Origin: Cyclobacteriaceae bacterium
GTDB taxonomy: Bacteria > Bacteroidota > Bacteroidia > Cytophagales > Cyclobacteriaceae
DNA length: 10,967 nucleotides
Reading direction: 5' to 3'
NCBI GenBank assembly: GCA_029861825.1
Contig: JAOTYN010000095.1
Location: forward strand, 1-10,967
The notes beneath the pieces were generated by a model. That model did no database searches and had not been told where the DNA came from. It saw only the letters and a program-made list of their open reading frames with translations. Both the position numbers and the translations under genes were made by a program. The stretch's first letter is position 1. Each line of letters begins with the position of its first letter. Below, piece by piece: positions 1 to 7,872 of this stretch.

Positions 1-753
1 TACCTCTTGATATCCCACTGTTTGTAAGGGTACCAGATCCTCATAGTTCATGAGTTTTTGAGCCTCTTTGAACAGCCCTCGAGCAATCATTTGGTCCATG
101 CGCTGATCGATACGCTCATAAAGTTCCTCCCGCTCCCGATTCAGACCGATCTTAACTATTTTAAATTGTCTTGGCTGGGGCTCACCCAGGTGAAATGAGC
201 TAAGAAATGAGCTGAAGGGTTTCCCTGTGGTGAGCGCCACTTCCAAAGCCCTGATCACCCGTCGGGGATTGGACTTGTCAACCTTGCTGTAATAGATCTC
301 ATCCAGCTTTTTGAGTTTTTCCAGCAAAGGTTCTAATCCCATTTCCTGCCATTGCTGCGTCAGTACTCGCTTTATATCAGGTGGCGTTTCCGGAATACTA
401 TCCAATCCCTCGCATACAGCTTTTATGTAGAGGCCCGATCCTCCAGTGAGGATGCAAAAGGAGTTTGTTTGAAAGACCTCTTCAAGAACTTCCAAAGCGT
501 ATCGCTCGTATTGAGCAGCAGTAATTGCAGTAAAAATGCTGTGGGAGTTTATGAAATGATGAGGCACCAGATCCAGTTGCTCTTCAGTAGGCTTAGCGGT
601 AGCTATCCCTAGCTCCCGATAGCATTGTCGGGCATCGGCCGATAATATGGGACAGTTCAAATACTGAGCCAGTTCAAGGGTAACGTCAGTCTTGCCCACA
701 GCAGTTGGACCGGCTATTACTACCAATGTTTTGACGGATTCAGGCTCCGGCAT
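1..753 (-). CDS. miaA: tRNA dimethylallyltransferase MiaA (partial, C-terminus outside window)
   Basis: This enzyme transfers the dimethylallyl group from DMAPP to N6 of A37 in tRNAs that read codons starting with U, in the cytosol. The frame is open for 251 codons from the ATG at 753-751 to the window edge. Visible motifs are the P-loop GPTAVGKT (residues 15-22), SADARQCY (38-45, the catalytic Asp region), TAKP (52-55), the HHFI segment, TGGSGLYIKA near residue 105 and the conserved PLQTVGYQEV just before the edge. About 50-60 C-terminal residues should lie outside, since the family is usually about 300 long. SADARQ differs from the usual SADSRQ by Ser to Ala, and IATAKP from the usual IGTAKP by Gly to Ala; both are conservative. 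The gene diverges from the histidine kinase gene, and the best promoter of that kinase overlaps this start. I see no convincing promoter for miaA itself; TTACTTTG (835-842, minus) is a weak -7 candidate without a good -33. Confidence 0.96.
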   Translation of the reverse strand, partial: MPEPESVKTLVVIAGPTAVGKTDVTLELAQYLNCPILSADARQCYRELGIATAKPTEEQLDLVPHHFINSHSIFTAITAAQYERYALEVLEEVFQTNSFCILTGGSGLYIKAVCEGLDSIPETPPDIKRVLTQQWQEMGLEPLLEKLKKLDEIYYSKVDKSNPRRVIRALEVALTTGKPFSSFLSSFHLGEPQPRQFKIVKIGLNREREELYERIDQRMDQMIARGLFKEAQKLMNYEDLVPLQTVGYQEV

Positions 754-760
754 ATATTTG
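729..760 (+). promoter_or_regulatory. Bacteroidota-type promoter, probably for the histidine kinase operon
   Basis: TTTTG at 729-733 is followed after 19 bp by TATATTTG at 753-760, an exact match to the Bacteroidota -7 consensus TAnnTTTG with a -33 TTG at the expected spacing. Transcription would start near 766, leaving an untranslated leader of about 100 nt before the kinase ATG at 870. The element lies on the plus strand but inside the first nine codons of miaA, so the two divergent genes share this DNA. The motif is AT-rich, so a chance match is possible. Confidence 0.55.
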
Positions 761-769
761 TGGTTTTGA

Positions 770-787
770 GGTAAATATATGGTAAAT
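770..787. repeat. Direct repeat GGTAAAT with 11-bp period in the divergent intergenic region
   Basis: GGTAAAT occurs at 770-776 and again at 781-787, about one helical turn apart. It lies just downstream of the predicted start of the kinase transcript and upstream of miaA. The spacing would suit a dimeric regulator bound on one face of the helix, but the unit is only seven bases and AT-rich, so chance is a real alternative. The rest of the 754-869 gap shows no RNA gene or strong hairpin. Confidence 0.25.
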
Positions 788-869
788 TTAAGCTAGAGAC
801 CTTCGTTCACTACTTGTTAAATACTATTTTATAGCAAAGTAAGCGGTAACCGCAGCAGTAGGCGCAGCA

Positions 870-3800
870 ATGAGACTTGAACAAGCCGATAGAGACACCC
901 TGATACAGGAAATTAAAAGATTGCGCAAAGTAATGACTGAACTGAGCAATCTCAAGGTTGAACAGAGCTTCCGGACCCTGGCCAACTACAGTCCCATCAT
1001 GATGCGCATGTATAGTGAGAAAGATCAGCTGTACTTCTGCAGCAAACGCTGGTTGGATTTCAGAGGTAAAACTTTGGACGAAGAACTTAAAGGAACCTGG
1101 CAGGAGGACATACACCCGGAAGACCAGGAACAAGCTTTAACACTGATCCAACATCGACGTCAGGAGCGCCTCAACTATGAATGCACCTATCGAATCTTAA
1201 ATGCAGAAGGTCGTTACCGCTGGGTGTTGGATACTGCCGAGCCTCGTATTGACGACAGAGGACAGTACCTGGGATATATTGTCACTACTCAGGATATCAC
1301 CGACAAGAGGTTAAATCAGGAGAAGCTCACCGCTGAAAGGGTACATCAGGAATCGCTGGCTAAGATCCAGAACTCTTTGCGCAAAGCTAACTTCTTAGCC
1401 ATCACCACCAGCGTAGATGGAAAGATACTATTCTGCAATGAAGCCTTATGTCTGGCAACTGGATATCGAGAAGAAGAGATGATGGGCAAAAACGCCTTTG
1501 ACCTTTTTATCCCCAGAGATAAAAAGAGTATGTACATCTCAGCATATTCCCAATTGCTGGAAGAAGGGGAGTACCCCAAAGACATGCAGGACCGAATCTG
1601 GGACAAAAATAATAAGTGGATCTATATAAGGTATGTGACTATCATTCTCAACAATCCTTACGATCCTCAAAGCGGCATTACCCTGGTAGCCGAAGATGTT
1701 ACGGAGAAAAACCGGGTTGCCAAGGCATTGAAGAGGTCCAACTCAAGGCTGCAGGAATTATTTGACAATGCCCACGACCTTATTCAGGTATTTACCATCG
1801 ACGGGGAATTTAAATTCGTGAACGAATCCTGGAAAAACAAAATCGGGTACAGCGATGAGGAGCTGGTGAATTTGAGGTTTTTCGATATTGTGCACCCCGA
1901 TTATCGTATTCACACTGAAAATTTCCTGAAGCATTTGGCCATGGCCGAAGGTTCCAGCAAATTAGAAACCGTTATCGTTTCTAAAGATCAGCAGAATATA
2001 TTCCTTTCCGGAAATGTGAACTGTAGCTTTGAGAATGGCAGTCCCATAGAATTCCGTACCATTTTTCACGATATCACGGACCGTCTGCGCACAGAGAAAA
2101 TTCGGAATCTTTACTACAGCATTGCCAACCAAACCAACTTAAGCACAAATTTTGCAGAACTTTACAAGAACATCCACAGTGAGCTGAATAATTTTCTGGA
2201 TGCCAAAAATTTCTATTTCGCCATCTTTGAAAATGATGAGCTGGTATTTCCCTTTTTCGTACTGAATAATGAGATCCAACACTACTCCGGCGAGGGTCCG
2301 GAAAGGATGATCACTGAATATGCCTTAAGGGAAAATCGCTCCTTCATGGTAAAGCTCAAGGATTTTGAAAGCCTGATTAAGCAGGGCATACTGCCGGCTA
2401 TGGAGGATCTGCCGAGCGTATGGCTGGGAGCACCACTTAAATTGGAGCAACGAACCATAGGCTTGATCGCGATCATGTCTTATAAACAGACATCACCTTT
2501 TGACCGTACGGATCTGGAGATGCTGGATTTTATGTCCGGACAGATCGCTTTGGCCATCGACCGCAAACGAACGGAAGAAAAAGTCAACAACCAAACGGCT
2601 CGCCTTAATGCCATCTTTGAGAGCAGCTCTCACCTAATATGGTCCATAAACCGCAACTATGAGTTCACCTCGTTCAATCAGAACTATTCCAACATCATCT
2701 TCAAGTACCTGGGAGCGCGGCCCAAGCCCAATGAACAATTCAATATCAGCACCAATCTGCCTACCCGCCAAAGCAATAATCACTTTTGGGTCCAGAAATA
2801 CCAGCAGGTATTTGCCGGCAATTCCCTTCATTTCGAAACGCGATTTAAAGGCGAGTTCGGGAATGAGATCTGGTTGGATATTTTTCTAAACCCCATATAC
2901 CAGGCCGACGGATCTGTAAAAGAGGTATCTGGCATAGCGCACGACATTACCGATAAGAAACGATCGGGGCTGGCCCTCAGGGAGAGTGAGGAAAAGTTCC
3001 GGAATATATTTGAATCGTTCCAGGACCTTTACTTCAAATGTGACTTACAGGGATCTATTCTGATGGTAAGCCCCTCCATTCTGGAAATGACGGGTTATGA
3101 GCAATTTGAAGTGTTGGAAAAAAATATTACCAATTACTACCTCTACACCCCAAAAACCAAAGATCTGATCCGGCAGCTGGTAAAAAATAAGAGTGTGCGT
3201 AACTTTGAAGCTTCACTGGTACGTAGGGACGGTAATATTATGCAGTGTATTTGTAATGTACGTCTTAAGATCGGTAACGAGGGAGCGTTGGAAATAGAGG
3301 GAGTAGTCCGGGACATTACGCAATTGAAGGAGACCAACGATCAACTGGTCCATGCCAAAGAACTAGCTGAACGATCCCTGAAGATAAAAGACCAATTCCT
3401 GGCCAATATGAGCCATGAGATCAGGACTCCCATGAACGGAATTGTCGGTATGGTTGACCTGCTAAGTACCACCTCCTTGAAGGGGGAACAATCCGAATAC
3501 CTGGAAACCATTAAAAAATCGTCGGAAGTCCTTCTGGAAATCCTCAACGACATCCTGGATCTTTCCAAGATCGAAGCCGGTAAAATGACTTTACGCACCT
3601 CCCCGGTAGAACTAAGACAGGTTATTGGTAAGCTTTACGCCATGTTTTCTCAGCAAGCCACCGCCCACAAGATCAACCTGGCCTATTATATCAATCCCCG
3701 GTTGCCGGAATATGTGATCATTGATGAAACCAGGCTCATGCAGATTATATCAAATCTGCTGAGTAATGCTATTAAATTTACTAAGGATGGTGGCAGTGTA

Positions 3801-4892
3801 CACCTCAGCATGAAACCTCAGTTCAAATATGACAAGACCCATGTGATTAAAGTCGAGGTTAGGGATACTGGAATTGGCATCGCTAAGGAAAATCTCAGCA
3901 GCCTGTTTAAAAGTTTCAGCCAGATCGATGACTCCTCTACCAAGTCATTTGGGGGCACTGGATTAGGTCTGCGTATTTCCAAGGAACTATGCCAATTAAT
4001 GAATGGCAATATTGGAGTGTACAGTACTCCCAATCTGGGAAGTACTTTCTGGTTTACCTTTGAGGCTACAGAAACCACTAAAAAAGCAGTAGAACAACAG
4101 ATACAGGAGAAGGACGAGATCACCGTAAATGTTTTCTCTGAATCAAAACCCAAAGTACTGCTAGTAGACGACAATCAGATAAACCGACAGGTGGCCGGGG
4201 AAATTTTGAAAGCCTCCGGGTGTCTGGTCGATCTGGCCACTAACGGTCACGAGGCCATAGCCCTAGTAGAGAAAAAAAACTATGATATCATATTTATGGA
4301 TATCCAGATGCCGGAAATGGACGGGGTAACCGCCACCAAAAAGCTAAAGAGTATGAATCTGAGTCAGTTGCCGCCAATTGTAGCCATGACGGCTTACAGT
4401 ATGGGTCCTGACCGCGAGCGATTTTTAAGTCAAGGCATGGACGATTATCTGGCCAAACCCATAAAAGGAGCTAATCTGATCAATAAAGTAAAACGCTGGG
4501 TGAATGGCAGCGGGGAGAAGATAGACACCGCTATTACCATAGAAGACAGCACCCACATTGTCAAACAGGAGATTATCGATCAGCTTTCAAAATACAGTGG
4601 TCCTGAAATGGTTAAGGACATTTTGGTGGATTTCGAAAATGAGACCGCCGAACAAATCCACAGCTGTGAGGAATCATTGAAAAGCCAGGACTACCAAAAT
4701 ATTTTAACTAATTTACATACCTTAAAAGGAAATGCGGGCACCTTAGGAGTTGAAAAGGTAGCTGGTTTAGCCAAGAAAATTGAAGCTGATTTGAAACAAG
4801 AAGACTACACACAGGTAAAGCAGGACCTTTCGGAATTGCGTAGTTTTTTTATAGAATTTCAAGATAATTACCTGGAAATTCTAAATTTATAG
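870..4892 (+). CDS. Soluble hybrid sensor histidine kinase: PAS x5, GAF, HisKA, HATPase_c, REC, HPt
   Basis: This is a multi-input phosphorelay kinase of 1340 residues. After a short N-terminal coiled coil come PAS domains at about 33-145, 162-280 and 295-405, a GAF domain at 412-565, and PAS domains at 575-695 and 706-818. Each PAS ends in the typical DIT or DVT linker. The dimerisation domain carries the phospho-accepting His849 in NMSHEIRTPMNG. The ATPase domain shows the N box around Asn966, DTGIG from Asp999 and GGTGLGL from Gly1028. The receiver (1094-1210) has Asp1100/Asp1101, phospho-acceptor Asp1144 and Lys1196. A C-terminal HPt domain has His1283 in HTLKGNAG. No membrane segment or signal peptide is visible, so the input is probably cytosolic, and the ligand cannot be read from sequence. 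ATG 870 is the only in-frame ATG after the stop at 840-842; no Shine-Dalgarno site is seen. The response regulator gene follows after 18 nt. Confidence 0.96.
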   Translation: MRLEQADRDTLIQEIKRLRKVMTELSNLKVEQSFRTLANYSPIMMRMYSEKDQLYFCSKRWLDFRGKTLDEELKGTWQEDIHPEDQEQALTLIQHRRQERLNYECTYRILNAEGRYRWVLDTAEPRIDDRGQYLGYIVTTQDITDKRLNQEKLTAERVHQESLAKIQNSLRKANFLAITTSVDGKILFCNEALCLATGYREEEMMGKNAFDLFIPRDKKSMYISAYSQLLEEGEYPKDMQDRIWDKNNKWIYIRYVTIILNNPYDPQSGITLVAEDVTEKNRVAKALKRSNSRLQELFDNAHDLIQVFTIDGEFKFVNESWKNKIGYSDEELVNLRFFDIVHPDYRIHTENFLKHLAMAEGSSKLETVIVSKDQQNIFLSGNVNCSFENGSPIEFRTIFHDITDRLRTEKIRNLYYSIANQTNLSTNFAELYKNIHSELNNFLDAKNFYFAIFENDELVFPFFVLNNEIQHYSGEGPERMITEYALRENRSFMVKLKDFESLIKQGILPAMEDLPSVWLGAPLKLEQRTIGLIAIMSYKQTSPFDRTDLEMLDFMSGQIALAIDRKRTEEKVNNQTARLNAIFESSSHLIWSINRNYEFTSFNQNYSNIIFKYLGARPKPNEQFNISTNLPTRQSNNHFWVQKYQQVFAGNSLHFETRFKGEFGNEIWLDIFLNPIYQADGSVKEVSGIAHDITDKKRSGLALRESEEKFRNIFESFQDLYFKCDLQGSILMVSPSILEMTGYEQFEVLEKNITNYYLYTPKTKDLIRQLVKNKSVRNFEASLVRRDGNIMQCICNVRLKIGNEGALEIEGVVRDITQLKETNDQLVHAKELAERSLKIKDQFLANMSHEIRTPMNGIVGMVDLLSTTSLKGEQSEYLETIKKSSEVLLEILNDILDLSKIEAGKMTLRTSPVELRQVIGKLYAMFSQQATAHKINLAYYINPRLPEYVIIDETRLMQIISNLLSNAIKFTKDGGSVHLSMKPQFKYDKTHVIKVEVRDTGIGIAKENLSSLFKSFSQIDDSSTKSFGGTGLGLRISKELCQLMNGNIGVYSTPNLGSTFWFTFEATETTKKAVEQQIQEKDEITVNVFSESKPKVLLVDDNQINRQVAGEILKASGCLVDLATNGHEAIALVEKKNYDIIFMDIQMPEMDGVTATKKLKSMNLSQLPPIVAMTAYSMGPDRERFLSQGMDDYLAKPIKGANLINKVKRWVNGSGEKIDTAITIEDSTHIVKQEIIDQLSKYSGPEMVKDILVDFENETAEQIHSCEESLKSQDYQNILTNLHTLKGNAGTLGVEKVAGLAKKIEADLKQEDYTQVKQDLSELRSFFIEFQDNYLEILNL

Positions 4893-4910
4893 ACCTAAAC
4901 ATTAAAATAA

Positions 4911-5285
4911 ATGCCCAAAAAAGTATTAGTAGCGGAGGATAGTTCGGTGATTCAAAACCTCACCAAAAAGATCCTGCAAATGCAGAATTACGAAATATTT
5001 TCAGTAAAAAATGGACAACAGGTTCTTGACGCACTACAAAAGGATTATTTCGATATCATCCTTATGGACATCAATATGCCGGTAATGGATGGAATGGAGT
5101 GTTCTCGAAACGTACGCACGTTATCAGATCCGCAGAAAGCTCAAATTCCTATCATCGCCATCACAGGAAACGCCCAAAACTACTCTATTGATGAATTTAA
5201 AGATGCCGGAATCAATGATTACCTACCCAAACCGCTTAATTTCGACACCTTAGTAGAAACTGTAAAAAAGTATACCCAAGATTAG
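4911..5285 (+). CDS. CheY-like single-domain response regulator
   Basis: This 124-residue protein consists of a receiver domain only. Key residues are all present: the acidic pair Glu9/Asp10, phospho-acceptor Asp53 in LMDINMP, Thr85 in IAITG and Lys107 in YLPKP. There is no DNA-binding, enzymatic or other output domain, so it should act by protein contact or as a phosphate shuttle or sink. It starts 18 nt after the hybrid kinase stop. The likely phosphate path is His849 to Asp1144 to His1283 of the kinase and then to Asp53 here; that is inferred from gene order and domain content. Six bases separate it from the next gene, which suggests co-transcription with the genes downstream. Confidence 0.95.
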   Translation: MPKKVLVAEDSSVIQNLTKKILQMQNYEIFSVKNGQQVLDALQKDYFDIILMDINMPVMDGMECSRNVRTLSDPQKAQIPIIAITGNAQNYSIDEFKDAGINDYLPKPLNFDTLVETVKKYTQD

Positions 5286-5291
5286 CTCTGC

Positions 5292-5567
5292 ATGGAAGTA
5301 AGGTACACCAAACACTTTCTCAATAAACTGGAGGATCTTTTCAGTGAGACAGAATATCAACTTCGCTATGAAAAAGGATCCTTTAAGTCTGGTTACTGCC
5401 TTCTAAAAGATCACAAAATTGCTGTAGTTAATAAGTATTACACGGTAGAGGGAAAAATTAACTGTCTGATCGATATCTTGAAAAGCATTCAAATAGACCC
5501 TACCCCATTGAGCGAGAAAAACCAGAAGCTCTATCTGAGTTTACTGCAAACTGAAATACAACTTTGA
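5292..5567 (+). CDS. Small conserved protein of unknown function (91 aa)
   Basis: I do not know a function for this protein. It is short, soluble and charged, with no signal peptide, membrane segment or cysteine cluster (Cys36 and Cys58 only). The N-terminal third looks helical (YTKHFLNKLEDLF), followed by a probable beta-rich part (residues 22-50: YQLRYEKG, SGYCLLKD, KIAVVNKYY) and a C-terminal helical part containing CLIDILKSIQID. I recall similar small proteins in other flavobacteria but cannot confirm it here. Its start is 6 nt after the response regulator stop, and its TGA overlaps the TTG start of the next gene by four bases. The real-gene call rests on the ATG, tight packing, overlap and coherent protein sequence. 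Confidence 0.85.
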   Translation: MEVRYTKHFLNKLEDLFSETEYQLRYEKGSFKSGYCLLKDHKIAVVNKYYTVEGKINCLIDILKSIQIDPTPLSEKNQKLYLSLLQTEIQL

Positions 5568-6325
5568 GAATTTCATTTCTTGGAAGCGGTACCTCACAGG
5601 GAATCCCAGTAATCGCCTGTAATTGTCAAGTATGTCAATCACTTGATTTCCGGGACAAGAGATTAAGAGCCTCTATCCATATTAATCAGGACGACTATAG
5701 TGTAGTTATTGATACCGGGCCTGACTTTAGACAACAGATCCTGGCTGCCGGAGTAAAGAGGTTAGACGCGGTAGTGTTTACCCACGAACACAAGGACCAT
5801 GTAGCGGGGCTGGACGATATCCGCCCTTTTAATTTTCGGCAAAAAACCGATATGCCCATTTATGCTACAGATAGAGTCATCACCCATTTGAAAAGAGAGT
5901 TCCCGTACATTTTCCAACCGCAGCAATATCCCGGCATTCCCAAGGTTCAATTATTTCCCATCAATAACCAACCCTTTTCACTAGGCCCTCTGGAATTCAT
6001 TCCAATTGAGGTCATGCATTATAAACTACCCGTGTTAGGATTTCGAATCGGTGATTTCACCTATATTACTGATGCCAATCATATCGAAGAATCGGAAAAA
6101 GAGAAAATCAAAGGCTCACAGATACTGGTCTTGAACGCGCTACAGATCGATCCTCATATTTCTCATTATAATCTGGAAGAAGCATTGGCCATGGTTGAAG
6201 AACTGAAACCTCAGAAAGCGTACTTTACCCATATCAGCCACCGTTTAGGGTTACATGAGGAGATCCAGGAATCTTTGCCTGAGCACGTAGAATTAGCTTA
6301 TGATGGTCTAACCCTCGACATTTAG
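5564..6325 (+). CDS. Metallo-beta-lactamase-fold hydrolase, PhnP-like (COG1235 type)
   Basis: This 253-residue enzyme has a complete metal site: THEHKDHVAGLDD (His74, His76, Asp78, His79), His152, Asp170 in YITDANH, and His223/His226 in FTHISH. The N-terminus MRISFLGSGTSQGIP and the Cys19/Cys21/Cys24 group match the family that includes PhnP, a phosphodiesterase of phosphonate breakdown acting on phosphoribosyl 1,2-cyclic phosphate. No phosphonate (phn) gene is nearby, so the substrate is uncertain; a cyclic phosphodiester or another phosphodiester is the best guess. The start codon is TTG at 5564, chosen because the family sequence begins exactly there; the upstream gene's TGA overlaps it (TTGA), implying translational coupling. 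Its TAG shares one base with the GTG start of the RqcH-like gene. Confidence 0.92.
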   Translation: MRISFLGSGTSQGIPVIACNCQVCQSLDFRDKRLRASIHINQDDYSVVIDTGPDFRQQILAAGVKRLDAVVFTHEHKDHVAGLDDIRPFNFRQKTDMPIYATDRVITHLKREFPYIFQPQQYPGIPKVQLFPINNQPFSLGPLEFIPIEVMHYKLPVLGFRIGDFTYITDANHIEESEKEKIKGSQILVLNALQIDPHISHYNLEEALAMVEELKPQKAYFTHISHRLGLHEEIQESLPEHVELAYDGLTLDI

Positions 6326-7872
6326 TGCATAACAATTATTTTATTTTAAGACCCCTAGGTGAACAACTGACTCAATTGCTGCGAGGCGGAGTAATTGTGG
6401 AGTGCTATAGCCAGGATAAAGATGAAATCATTTTCGGGATCCTTAAGGGTACTCAGGAGTTCTATATACACGCCCTGCTCAGAAGTGACCTTAGTATGTT
6501 AAGATTTCCCAATCAACTCCAAAGGGCCCGTAAAAACACTGTTGACCTTTTCCCGGAGTTGATTAATTTAACAATTCAAGAGGTGTTCTGCTATCTTCAC
6601 GAGCGCTGTTTAGCAGTGCAGATGTCCGATTCATTTCTGTTGCTCTTTAAAATGTTTGAAGGCAAAGCCAATATTATACTTTGTCATAACCAAAAACCTG
6701 CAATGCTGTTCAAGAAGAAGCTGAAAGAGGATCTTAACATGGTGCCCGAACAACTGCACCAGCATTTGGATTTGAGCAAAGAGCACTTCTCGCATTTACA
6801 AGGTGACCTTCGGACCTTTATGCCCACACTAGGGGCTCCATTACGCAGGTACTTGCAGTCCCAGGACTACGAAAAAAAAAGCCGCGAAGAACAATGGGGG
6901 CTGTTAATGGAAGTCCTCAAGGAACTAGAGAACCCCATTGTTTATCTGAACAGGAGCAATGGCCTGCCCGAATTGAGATTATTTGATCGGGGCGAATACT
7001 ACTTTAAAACTGCAGATCTCATTAGAGGGTTAAATACCTTCTATGTAGACTTTATAACCAGTCAGACGCTTTTAAGGGAAAAAAAGGCCGCTATTCGCCC
7101 TCTGAGAGCAACGTTGAAAAGAAATAAGGCCTATCTCAAGCGACTGCATACCAGAGAACAACAAATCACCGATCAAGTCCCCCTGCAGGTACAGGGTGAT
7201 ATGATCATGGCATATATGCATCAAATCCCAGAAGGAGCTACCAGCATTGACTTGCCCCACTTCGATACCAATGAAAGTGTCACCATTCCACTTAAGTCTC
7301 AATTATCTCCCCAAAAGAACGCTGAACGCTACTATCGGAAATCCAAAAACCAGAAAAAAGAATGGAAGGTGCTGGAGGCCAATCTGCAACAAAAAACCGC
7401 TGAGCTGGAAGCTGTAAATAGTCATTTGTCTTTTCTGGAAAACTGTGATTCATTGAAAGAATTAAGGGCCTATGTCAAAGAACACCGTTTAATAAAGGAG
7501 CAGCGGCAACCACAGACCGAAGACCTTTTTAAAGTATTTCAATTCCAGGACTTTAGTATTCTGGTGGGCAAAAACGCCGCCAACAACGACTTGCTGACTC
7601 AGCACCATGCCCATAAAGACGATCTTTGGATGCATGCCAAGGATGTAAAAGGATCGCATGTGGTAGTAAAGCATCAAGCAGGCAGGCCTATTCCAGAACC
7701 GGTAATTGAAAGAGCAGCGCAATTGGCCGCCTATTATAGTAAACGCAAGCAGGACAACCTTTGCCCGGTGGCCTACACCCCTAAGAAACACGTTCGAAAA
7801 CCTAAAGGAGCTGCTCCCGGCCAGGTAGTGGTGGAGAAAGAGAAGGTAATACTGGTAGAGCCAAAACCCTAG
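6325..7872 (+). CDS. rqcH: NFACT-family ribosome quality control factor (RqcH/Rqc2/NEMF-like)
   Basis: Family members bind large ribosomal subunits carrying stalled peptidyl-tRNA and recruit tRNA to add C-terminal tails (alanine tails in Bacillus RqcH). The 515-residue protein shows a divergent NFACT-N region (about 1-240), a long charged helical middle (about 245-395, probable coiled coil) and a clear NFACT-R domain (about 400-513) with DLWMHAKDVKGSHVVVKH and the C-terminal KPKGAAPGQVVV block. The Asp-Arg pair needed for tRNA binding in Bacillus RqcH (near residue 97) may correspond to Glu93-Arg94 here, in YLHERCLAV before KANIIL; this alignment is by eye. It is somewhat shorter than the Bacillus protein. 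The start is GTG at 6325, overlapping the preceding TAG by one base, and MHNNYF fits flavobacterial relatives as I remember them. The stop directly abuts the pyk stop. Confidence 0.9.
   Translation: MHNNYFILRPLGEQLTQLLRGGVIVECYSQDKDEIIFGILKGTQEFYIHALLRSDLSMLRFPNQLQRARKNTVDLFPELINLTIQEVFCYLHERCLAVQMSDSFLLLFKMFEGKANIILCHNQKPAMLFKKKLKEDLNMVPEQLHQHLDLSKEHFSHLQGDLRTFMPTLGAPLRRYLQSQDYEKKSREEQWGLLMEVLKELENPIVYLNRSNGLPELRLFDRGEYYFKTADLIRGLNTFYVDFITSQTLLREKKAAIRPLRATLKRNKAYLKRLHTREQQITDQVPLQVQGDMIMAYMHQIPEGATSIDLPHFDTNESVTIPLKSQLSPQKNAERYYRKSKNQKKEWKVLEANLQQKTAELEAVNSHLSFLENCDSLKELRAYVKEHRLIKEQRQPQTEDLFKVFQFQDFSILVGKNAANNDLLTQHHAHKDDLWMHAKDVKGSHVVVKHQAGRPIPEPVIERAAQLAAYYSKRKQDNLCPVAYTPKKHVRKPKGAAPGQVVVEKEKVILVEPKP

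Noticed and set aside
352..612. 86-codon open frame on the plus strand
   Set aside because: It lies fully inside miaA on the opposite strand, and its translation has no recognisable protein features; miaA motifs are intact through the whole stretch.
5564..6325. Assignment of the hydrolase as PhnP of phosphonate breakdown
   Set aside because: The fold and metal site match the wider PhnP-like family, but no other phn gene is present, so the specific name is not supported.
7489..7791. 100-codon open frame on the minus strand
   Set aside because: It is antisense to the NFACT-R domain of the RqcH-like gene, whose motifs are clear, and its translation looks random.
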